This document shows, in pieces, positions 1 through 5,291 of a DNA stretch of 7,451 nucleotides (position 1 is its first letter; each line of letters opens with the position of its first letter). Source of the stretch: Nitrospirota bacterium (GTDB taxonomy: Bacteria; Nitrospirota; Thermodesulfovibrionia; Thermodesulfovibrionales; UBA6898); the NCBI GenBank assembly GCA_021787505.1, contig JAJYLU010000073.1, positions 1-7,451 on the forward strand, in the 5' to 3' direction. A model generated the notes under the pieces. It searched no databases, had not been told where the DNA came from, and saw only the letters and a list, made by a program, of their open reading frames with translations. A program made the position numbers and the translations under genes.

Positions 1-917
1 AACCGAAGAAGACCACGTACGCCACCGTCGAATATATCGATTACATAGGGCTTACCAAAGGCGATATGGAACAGAACAGGAAGGTCTCGGACCTCATCAA
101 GGATGCGGATGCCATCGTGCATGTGGTGAGGGGGTTCGAAGAGGAATCCGTCGTACACCCGCTCGGCAGCGTCGACCCGAAGCGGGACGTCGAGACGATC
201 GAACTCGAAATGATCTACGGAGACCTCGAACTCGTGGACAAGAGGCTCGAGCGGATGGAGCAGGGGGCCAGGAGGGGAAAGAAACCGGACGAGTCCGAAA
301 AAAAACTGCTCCTGAAATTCAAGGAAATACTCGAAAAAGAGAGCCCGCTCAGGGATGTCGATTTTTCCGAAGAGGAGCGCAGGGCAATGAGCCATCTGCA
401 ATTCATGTCGATGAAGCCCGAGCTCGTGGTGCTGAACGTGGGCGAGGCGGAGGTGAACGCCGAAGGCACACGCGGGACCGTTGCGAAGATCGAGGCGCTC
501 TTTAAGGGCGGACAGGTGAGGGTCCTGAGCGTCTGCGGCAAGATAGAAATGGAGATCGCCCAACTGCCTGCCGGGGAGGCGAAGGCCTTTCTCGATGATC
601 TCGGAATAGCTGAGCCGGCCCTGAATAAACTTATTCGCGTCTCGTATGATCTGCTCGGCCTCATCTCTTTTCTCACGAGCGGAGAAGACGAGGTGCGGGC
701 ATGGACGATCAGGAGGGGGATGAACGCACAAAAGGCCGCGGGCAAGATCCATTCGGACATCGAAAGGGGGTTCATCAGGGCCGAGGTGATATCTTTCGAT
801 GATTTTATATCGTGCGGCGGTATGGCTGCGGCGAGGGAGAAGGGCCTGCTCAGACTTGAGGGCAAGACCTACGAAGTCGCGGACGGGGACATCATCAATT
901 TCAGGTTTAATGTATGA
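1..917 (+). CDS. ychF: YchF/OLA1-family P-loop ATPase, 5'-truncated by the window edge
   Basis: The frame is open from position 3, giving 304 visible residues. Compared with E. coli YchF (363 aa), about 60 N-terminal residues, including the P-loop, are outside the window. Visible parts are the G3 motif DYIG (39-50), the HVVRGFEE segment, a His at 156-158 aligning with the mechanistically important His114 of E. coli YchF, a central helical arm, a G4-position motif NVGE (435-446) in place of canonical NKxD, and the C-terminal TGS-like/DUF933 domain (EVRAWTI, AAGKIHSDIERGFIRAEVI, ending DGDIINFRFNV). Lack of NKxD is the known basis for ATP over GTP preference in this family, whose members bind ribosomes and act in translation or stress responses. 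Oddity: the segment after G3 reads GLTKGDMEQNRKVSDL and lacks the usual Gly-rich GEGLGN, so this may be a divergent paralogue. The internal ATG at 66 is not the start. Family assignment is secure; exact role is not. Confidence 0.93.
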   Translation, partial: PKKTTYATVEYIDYIGLTKGDMEQNRKVSDLIKDADAIVHVVRGFEEESVVHPLGSVDPKRDVETIELEMIYGDLELVDKRLERMEQGARRGKKPDESEKKLLLKFKEILEKESPLRDVDFSEEERRAMSHLQFMSMKPELVVLNVGEAEVNAEGTRGTVAKIEALFKGGQVRVLSVCGKIEMEIAQLPAGEAKAFLDDLGIAEPALNKLIRVSYDLLGLISFLTSGEDEVRAWTIRRGMNAQKAAGKIHSDIERGFIRAEVISFDDFISCGGMAAAREKGLLRLEGKTYEVADGDIINFRFNV

Positions 918-1162
918 TATGCCTGTTAGCAGCAGAAATAACATAGCTGAGCGGGGACGGACATGCTGAAAAACGCCATACAATCGGCAGGATTTGATTA
1001 TGATTCACGTAAACGCAATCCCGGCGTATGGTGTTTTCCCGGGAAGGTAGTCTGACCAGTCTGTTGCATTTAACGGTGCCTCGACTATGGCTGTTTTTCA
1101 TCACATCTGCCCTCGCCTTCAACCAGCATCAGGGTATTCGCATTTCATTATCGTCGAAAAAG
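918..1162. other. Intergenic region without a supported gene
   Basis: About 245 bases between the ychF stop and the candidate promoter upstream of the next gene. I see no plausible coding frame; the 71-aa minus-strand reading frame here has no recognisable protein character. Small symmetric elements are present: a 10-bp palindrome TTCCCGGGAA at 1036-1045, a repeated AGTCTG at 1049-1054 and 1058-1063, and a weak AT-rich hairpin just after ychF (TGTTA 924-928 with TAACA 939-943). The hairpin has no T-run and is not a convincing terminator. No riboswitch or tRNA is recognisable by eye. Confidence 0.5.
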
Positions 1163-1191
1163 CTTCATTTCAGTTTCTTCTGATGTATAAT
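1163..1191 (+). promoter_or_regulatory. Candidate sigma70-type promoter for the orf-orf-rng cluster
   Basis: A perfect -10 hexamer TATAAT lies at 1186-1191. The -35 region is weak: CTTCAT at 1163-1168 with 17-bp spacing matches TTGACA at only 3 of 6 positions. Transcription would begin near 1198, at the GTG (1197) that could otherwise be taken as the gene start. This argues for the downstream ATG at 1221. The promoter would serve all three plus-strand genes that follow. It is called from motif matching only. Confidence 0.45.
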
Positions 1192-1220
1192 GTATAGTGA
1201 TTGCTGAAAAAAGGTGGGGG

Positions 1221-1586
1221 ATGAAGGCCCAGGAGATTTTTGAAAGCAGCGTCAAGGTAATGAAGATGCTCCTCGCAAAGGACGAGATGATGGAGTCGAT
1301 CAGGAGGGCCAAGGAGAGGGGCGAAGAGGGGAATGTCCGTCTTCTCGACAAAGAGCGTGAAAACGTGAACGAGCTGGTCCGTAGGATCGTCGAAGGGAAA
1401 GGTCCGCGAGAAATTCTGAAGGCCGTGCCGCAGGCGCGGCTGGACGCGGTAGTGATACGCTATCTCAGAAATCGGGAGATATTCATGAAGACCTTTCCAC
1501 AGGGCGTCGAGGATGCCGACCCGGACCCCCTTGCAATATGGGCTGCGGTCATGATTTCGCCGGGGGACGAGAAGCCCGACGCGTGA
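1221..1586 (+). CDS. Hypothetical protein, small, charged and helical (121 aa)
   Basis: I do not recognise the family. The start is placed at ATG 1221, preceded by AAGGTGG (1211-1217) as a Shine-Dalgarno-like stretch. A GTG at 1197 in the same frame would add 8 residues (MIAEKRWG) but sits on the predicted transcription start. The protein looks soluble and mostly alpha-helical, with no signal peptide, membrane segment or Cys motif. It is Lys/Glu/Arg-rich in the first two thirds (DEMMESIRRAKERGEEG, VRRIVEGKGPREILKAVP) and ends in an acidic, Pro/Asp-rich part (GVEDADPDPLAIWAAVMI). The next gene begins 6 bases after its stop and rng follows that, so the three are probably co-transcribed; a link to RNA metabolism is only guilt by association. 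Base composition and codon use look like those of its neighbours, supporting a real gene. Confidence 0.7.
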   Translation: MKAQEIFESSVKVMKMLLAKDEMMESIRRAKERGEEGNVRLLDKERENVNELVRRIVEGKGPREILKAVPQARLDAVVIRYLRNREIFMKTFPQGVEDADPDPLAIWAAVMISPGDEKPDA

Positions 1587-1592
1587 TAGGGT

Positions 1593-1892
1593 ATGGAACA
1601 GATCAAGGAACTGATCAGGCGTTACGGGCTTGAGGAAGACCTTGAACATGTCATCATCCCGTTCCATGACAAAGAGGGGAGAAAAAAACGCTGCTTTCTG
1701 CTGAAGAGGAGGTTCCTCAGGCTGGTCTATCCGGACGGCCATTTCGAGGAGTTTCCGCTGGAAGAGGTGATCGAGGCGATCATGCGGTCTCCAGATTTAC
1801 CGCTGAGCGAGGCGCTCTCTTTGCTGCATGAGGAACTAGATGCCGAGATATCGAAAATATTTGAAAATGAGAAGGAAGTAAAATCGGAATGA
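1593..1892 (+). CDS. Hypothetical protein, 99 aa, directly upstream of rng
   Basis: I do not recognise the family. ATG 1593 lies 6 bases after the preceding stop, with only a weak AGGG (1588-1591) close upstream, so translation is probably coupled to the preceding gene. The product is small and soluble: an N-terminal helix (MEQIKELIRRYGLEEDLEHV), a likely beta-rich basic centre (IIPFHDKEGRKKRCFLLKRRFLRLVYPDGHFEEF), then acidic helices (LEEVIEAIMRSPDLPLSEALSL and onward). There is one Cys and no membrane segment. The central strands followed by PDGHFEEF could form a small beta-sheet fold, but no named domain is evident. The rng start codon follows 7 bases after its stop, so the two are very likely expressed together. 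Whether it modulates the RNase is unknown. Confidence 0.72.
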   Translation: MEQIKELIRRYGLEEDLEHVIIPFHDKEGRKKRCFLLKRRFLRLVYPDGHFEEFPLEEVIEAIMRSPDLPLSEALSLLHEELDAEISKIFENEKEVKSE

Positions 1893-1899
1893 GAAGAAT

Positions 1900-3729
1900 A
1901 TGAAAAAGAGGATATTGATCAATGCGATGTATCCCGAGGAGAAGAGGGTAGCGATCGTCGATGGCGAGACGCTGGTTGATTTTTACGTCGAAGCCTCGGG
2001 CAAGGAGCACCTCAAGGGGAACATTTACAAGGGCGTGATCACGAGGATAGAGCCGGGCCTGCAGGCGGCCTTCGTGAACTTCGGTCCGAAGAAGCACGGG
2101 TTTCTTCAGGCAAGGGAGATAAAGGCCGAATATTTCCAGACCAAGTCCGAGGGGAAGAGGTTCCGCGTCCAGGACCTCCAGAAGGGGCAGGAGTTGATCG
2201 TGCAGGTCGAGAAGGACGAGCGGGACACGAAGGGCGCGAGCCTTACGACCTTTATCTCGATCCCCGGAAGGTATATCGTCATGATGCCCGGCCAGGAGAG
2301 GGTCGGTATCTCCAGAAAGATAGAAGACAGGGACGACAGGGAACGTCTCAAAGAGATATTTAAGTCGCTGAAGCTCCCCAAGGATATGGGCTTTATCCTC
2401 AGGACTGCGGGAAGCGACAAGACAGGGGAAGACCTCGAAAACGACCTGAAATACCTGACCAAGCTCTGGACCAAGATCCAGACCGAGGCGAAGAAGGTAT
2501 CGGCGCCGGCGCTTATTTACAAGGAGCAGGATATCGCGGTACGAACGGTGAGGGACTATCTTACGTCCGACGTGACCGAGGTCCTCATCGACGATCAGGA
2601 CGCCTTCAAGGCCACGAAGGAGTTCCTCAGGAAGACCGTCCCCTGGAGGAAGATCAATATCAAGTTTTACAAGGAGAAGAAACCGATCTTTTCGAAACAT
2701 GGTATCGAGGAACAGATCGCCAAGGTAAACGAGCGGCATGTGCACCTCCCGTCGAGGGGCTATATCGTGATCGACAAGACCGAGGCGCTGACCGCGATCG
2801 ACGTGAATTCCGGGAGGAGCAGGAAAGAGGAGAACGTCGAGTCGACCGCACTCAGGACAAACCTCGAGGCCGCAGACGAAATCGCGCGGCAACTCAGGCT
2901 GAGGGACATCGGCGGTCTCGTCGTCATCGATTTTATCGACATGGAATCTTCCAAGAACAGAAGAGAGGTCGAAAACAGGCTCAGGGAAGCGATGAGTTCG
3001 GACAAGGCCCATGCTGAGACGACCGGCATATCGAAGTTCGGTATGGTCGAGATGACGAGGGAACGCATGAGACCGGCCTATTTCGAGACAGTGAACAAGA
3101 AGTGCGAGGTCTGCGGCGGTCTTGGCATTGTGCGTACTGACGAGATGCTGGCGCTATCTGCCTTCCGCGAAATTCTTACGGCGGCTTCAAAGGGCGGTCT
3201 CAAGGGCATCACCTGCCGTCTGCCGGTGGACAGCATGAACTATCTCGTCAATAACAAGCGGGAAGAGTTGTGGGGCATCGAGAAGGATTACGGCATCAGG
3301 GTCGCCGTCCTAGCGGACAGCAAGCTGGCGGGCCAGCATGTAATAGAGCAGGAAAAGGCCGAGACCGAGTTGAAGCAGGCTGAGGAGCAACAAGCAAAGG
3401 CGGAGCATTTACACAGGCATAAGGCCAAAGAAAAAATTGGGGCCGCGGAGAAGCCGGGCGAACCTGTGCGAGAGGCCGTTGAAGAAAAGGGAGAACCGGT
3501 CCTGGAAGCGGGGAAAGCCGCCGGGGAAGGCACGTCCGGGGCAGCTGCGGCCGGACAGGAGCAGGGCGAAAAGCCAAAATCACGGCGCAGATCGAGGGGC
3601 AGGTATTGGCGTAAAGGACGCGGAAGGCATCCGCATAAGGAGCCGCAGGAACCCGCTGCGGAGGCCGGTGTTGCGTCCGACCTTCCGCAAGATCTTGCCG
3701 GACAATCTCAGGAGCCCAAAGGCGAATAG
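1900..3729 (+). CDS. rng: RNase E/G-family endoribonuclease (ribonuclease G-like) with Arg-rich C-terminal tail
   Basis: A 609-aa endoribonuclease expected to cleave single-stranded RNA in rRNA maturation and mRNA decay. In order: an N-terminal S1 RNA-binding domain (about 35-120; GNIYKGVITRIEPGLQAAFV, KKHGFLQAREI), an RNase H-like/5'-sensor region (about 120-280), and the DNase I-like catalytic part with the two metal-binding aspartates D301 (DVNSG) and D344 (VVIDFIDM), matching D303 and D346 of E. coli RNase E. The Zn-link follows as C402-x-x-C405 (KCEVCGG). The catalytic core ends near 485. E. coli RNase G is 489 aa, so residues ~485-609 are extra: a Glu/Lys/Ala helix, a Gly/Ala/Glu-rich linker, a basic patch at 561-580 (RRRSRGRYWRKGRGR), and an acidic end. 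The tail resembles a short version of RNase E's non-catalytic half and probably binds RNA. Start ATG 1900 has GAGAAG at 1891-1896. It is probably the last gene of the cluster beginning at 1221. Confidence 0.95.
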   Translation: MKKRILINAMYPEEKRVAIVDGETLVDFYVEASGKEHLKGNIYKGVITRIEPGLQAAFVNFGPKKHGFLQAREIKAEYFQTKSEGKRFRVQDLQKGQELIVQVEKDERDTKGASLTTFISIPGRYIVMMPGQERVGISRKIEDRDDRERLKEIFKSLKLPKDMGFILRTAGSDKTGEDLENDLKYLTKLWTKIQTEAKKVSAPALIYKEQDIAVRTVRDYLTSDVTEVLIDDQDAFKATKEFLRKTVPWRKINIKFYKEKKPIFSKHGIEEQIAKVNERHVHLPSRGYIVIDKTEALTAIDVNSGRSRKEENVESTALRTNLEAADEIARQLRLRDIGGLVVIDFIDMESSKNRREVENRLREAMSSDKAHAETTGISKFGMVEMTRERMRPAYFETVNKKCEVCGGLGIVRTDEMLALSAFREILTAASKGGLKGITCRLPVDSMNYLVNNKREELWGIEKDYGIRVAVLADSKLAGQHVIEQEKAETELKQAEEQQAKAEHLHRHKAKEKIGAAEKPGEPVREAVEEKGEPVLEAGKAAGEGTSGAAAAGQEQGEKPKSRRRSRGRYWRKGRGRHPHKEPQEPAAEAGVASDLPQDLAGQSQEPKGE

Positions 3730-3733
3730 CACA

Positions 3734-4972
3734 TTACCGGCGGAACCCGCCTCCGGAAGAGCCCCTGAATCCGCCAAATGATTGTCCACCTCCCCAGTGT
3801 GAGACGGGGCCGAAAGTCCCTCCGTTTACGGTAGGCCGGCTGTAGGTACCGGAAGAGCCCCTGAACCCGCCGAAGGAGTGGCCGCCTTCCCAGTGAGGGG
3901 TGGCCTCCATACTCCTGCGGCCCTGGAAAGACCGGCTGTAGGGTCCCGAAGACCTCATGCTGTTGACGGGCGGCGCTACCCTCGCCGGGACGTTCTGCTG
4001 CCCGAAACTGTTGCTGGCATGAAACTGCCTGAACGAATTCGTCGCCGGCTGTCCAATCGTCACGCGACGGCCACCCGAAGGGGCGATAGACGCTCCACGG
4101 TAGGGCTGTCTTACTTGAGTCCCCCCGCCGGGCGGAACGTTGAACGACCTGTTGGCGGTAGAAAAACCGCTACGCCAACGCGTAATGGCATTCATTCCCC
4201 CTGTCACATCACGCCTGCCGTGCACTTCAGCGCCTCTGAATTCTTTCCCCTTGGCGTCGAAGGCGCCCCTATGAAACCGGTGCTCCGGAGATATCCTCGC
4301 AAACCCGTCCCTGTCATGGTCGAAGAAGTGGTTGCTGAAGTGTTCGTGATGGCCGTGCACAAATATCGTCGTGTCAAAATCGACCAGCACAAAGAACCCC
4401 GGGAACCAGACATCCGACCACCAGAAAGGATACGGCACCCAATCGTACAGGTATGCGTATGCCGGAGGCGGCGCATAATAGGTAACCATAGGCGGCCCCT
4501 CGTCATAGTAATAATCGTTCAGCTCAGGATTGTCGGAATACGAAGGAGCAGAGGAAGCATAAGCAGCCCCGCCTGATTCGTCCTCTTTTACCGACAGACC
4601 GTATTTGTCGGCCACATCCTGAAATGCCGAAACCGCGTCATCCTTGCTCATCTTCAGCTTGCCGGATTCGGCAGCCAGGACCACCGCATTCTGCAGGTCT
4701 CCGACAATTTCAGGTGTAACAGGATAATCCGCGATCCAGCCGTTCTTGGGCGCAATTCCCGCAGAGGACAGCATGCTCTCCGCAGCCGCCTCATCCGTTA
4801 TAGTCCCGACTTGAAGCGCCTGAGCCAACGCAATGGCTACGCTCCCTTCACGCACCAGCGGCTGCGAAATCGGGGGATTTGTTGCCGCCGCCTGGTCGGT
4901 TTGTCCAGTTGCTATAACCGGTGCCAGAATGAGTGCCAACACCGCAATCAATATCAAGAACAAGCTTTTCAT
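3734..4972 (-). CDS. Secreted aromatic/His-rich protein of unknown function with C-terminal Gly/Ser repeats (412 aa)
   Basis: The start ATG (4970-4972) has a strong Shine-Dalgarno GAGGTGA at 4979-4985. Residues 1-21 form a clear Sec signal peptide (MKS, then LFLILIAVLALILAP, with possible cleavage after VIA), so the product is exported. Residues ~40-135 look like a small helical domain (ALAQALQVGTITDEAAAE, GIAPKNGWIADYPVTPEIVG, KMSKDDAVSAFQDV), a pattern I recall from uncharacterised secreted proteins of deltaproteobacterial-type genomes. Residues ~150-200 are strikingly Tyr/Trp/Phe/Pro-rich (DYYYDEG, YYAPPPAYAYLYDW, YPFWWSDVWFPGFFVLVDFD). Then comes a His-rich segment (VHGHHEHFSNHFFDHD, 205-220) that could bind metal. 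The remainder is low-complexity, Arg/Gly/Ser-rich and basic, ending in 32-residue repeats (343-406) with HWxGGxSFGGFRGSS. It is convergent with rng. No enzyme motif is seen; a cell-surface or envelope structural role is a guess. Confidence 0.85.
   Translation of the reverse strand: MKSLFLILIAVLALILAPVIATGQTDQAAATNPPISQPLVREGSVAIALAQALQVGTITDEAAAESMLSSAGIAPKNGWIADYPVTPEIVGDLQNAVVLAAESGKLKMSKDDAVSAFQDVADKYGLSVKEDESGGAAYASSAPSYSDNPELNDYYYDEGPPMVTYYAPPPAYAYLYDWVPYPFWWSDVWFPGFFVLVDFDTTIFVHGHHEHFSNHFFDHDRDGFARISPEHRFHRGAFDAKGKEFRGAEVHGRRDVTGGMNAITRWRSGFSTANRSFNVPPGGGTQVRQPYRGASIAPSGGRRVTIGQPATNSFRQFHASNSFGQQNVPARVAPPVNSMRSSGPYSRSFQGRRSMEATPHWEGGHSFGGFRGSSGTYSRPTVNGGTFGPVSHWGGGQSFGGFRGSSGGGFRR
3755..3946 (-). 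repeat. Two tandem 96-bp repeat units in the 3' end of the secreted-protein gene
   Basis: Two adjacent 96-bp units (3851-3946 and 3755-3850) encode 32-residue copies aligned as G-x-Y-S-R ... H-W-x-G-G-x-S-F-G-G-F-R-G-S-S. The best conserved nucleotide part is 3753-3799 versus 3849-3895, with 40 of 47 positions identical. The start of a third copy (GGGFRR) ends the protein. The in-frame period and mainly synonymous or conservative differences indicate an internal duplication of the Gly/Ser-rich tail. Confidence 0.8.
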
Positions 4973-4978
4973 CTTACT

Positions 4979-4997
4979 TCACCTCTCTTCAAGAGAG
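4979..4997 (-). promoter_or_regulatory. Shine-Dalgarno of the secreted-protein gene, overlapped by an inverted repeat
   Basis: On the minus strand, GAGGTGA (4979-4985) is a strong ribosome binding site 6 bases from the ATG. The 15-bp odd palindrome CTCTCTTGAAGAGAG (4983-4997) runs into it. In RNA this could form a 5-bp stem CTCTC/GAGAG with loop TTGAA that partly sequesters the site. Whether it is regulatory is unknown. Confidence 0.4.
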
Positions 4998-5026
4998 AAA
5001 CATACCTTCCTTTTTATATCTTATTA

Positions 5027-5051
5027 CCGGGCATATATATGCGCAACCCGG
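5027..5051. repeat. Palindrome in the secreted-protein gene upstream region
   Basis: A perfect 12-bp palindrome GCATATATATGC (5031-5042) is nested inside a CCGGG (5027-5031) / CCCGG (5047-5051) inverted pair, about 55-80 bases upstream of the secreted-protein start codon. Position and symmetry would fit an operator, but no regulator can be named. Confidence 0.35.
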
Positions 5052-5291
5052 AAACTATAGAAGAACTGATTGATTCGACTGTATTTCGAGGGAATTACTT
5101 GAATAATAATGACAATCTATTGTTCATCGCTTCCGCCGTCACCATGCTCCGCCTACCCTGTCTTTACTTTGTACCTTTTGCCGCCCGGCGGGAGCTTGAA
5201 AACCGGGTAAGTGTTATTGAAAAAAGTCCAGTAAAAGCAGCATGTTGCAACTCGCCGGCCGCAGTCGTCTTGTCGGCGGCATCGTGCGCGG

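Larger units (their letters stand above)
4973..5291. other. Intergenic region between proS and the secreted-protein gene
   Basis: These 319 bases carry no convincing gene; short open frames here lack protein character. Near the secreted-protein gene it is AT-rich and probably holds that gene's minus-strand promoter and leader. On the minus strand a TATAAA (5/6 match to the -10 consensus) and a TTGCGC-17-TAAGAT pair are both possible but weak. Just after proS the minus strand has a loose stem (GCCGC...GCGGC) and a short GC-rich odd palindrome CCGCCCGGCGG (5181-5191). Neither is followed by a T-run, so I see no intrinsic terminator for proS. Confidence 0.4.

Noticed and set aside
215..865. 216-aa minus-strand frame opposite ychF
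   Set aside because: Ser/Arg/Leu-rich low-information translation antisense to a conserved ATPase; no domain.
918..1162. Possible riboswitch or small RNA in the gap after ychF
   Set aside because: No conserved riboswitch core or stable long stem could be recognised by eye. A covariance-model search (Rfam/Infernal) would be needed to claim one.
1780..3012. 410-aa open frame on the minus strand opposite rng
   Set aside because: It lies wholly across rng and the end of the 99-aa gene, has no recognisable domain, and its Leu/Asp/Pro/Arg-heavy composition is what the complement of GC-rich codons gives. The rng frame has full catalytic motifs.
3878..4576. 232-aa plus-strand frame opposite the secreted-protein gene
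   Set aside because: Its Arg/Pro/Val-rich translation looks like a shadow frame and it lacks a ribosome binding site. The minus-strand gene has a signal peptide, a strong ribosome binding site and periodic repeats.
5181..5191. CCGCCCGGCGG palindrome as a proS terminator
   Set aside because: The five-base arms have a one-base centre, no T-run follows on the minus strand, and it lies ~100 bases beyond the proS stop.
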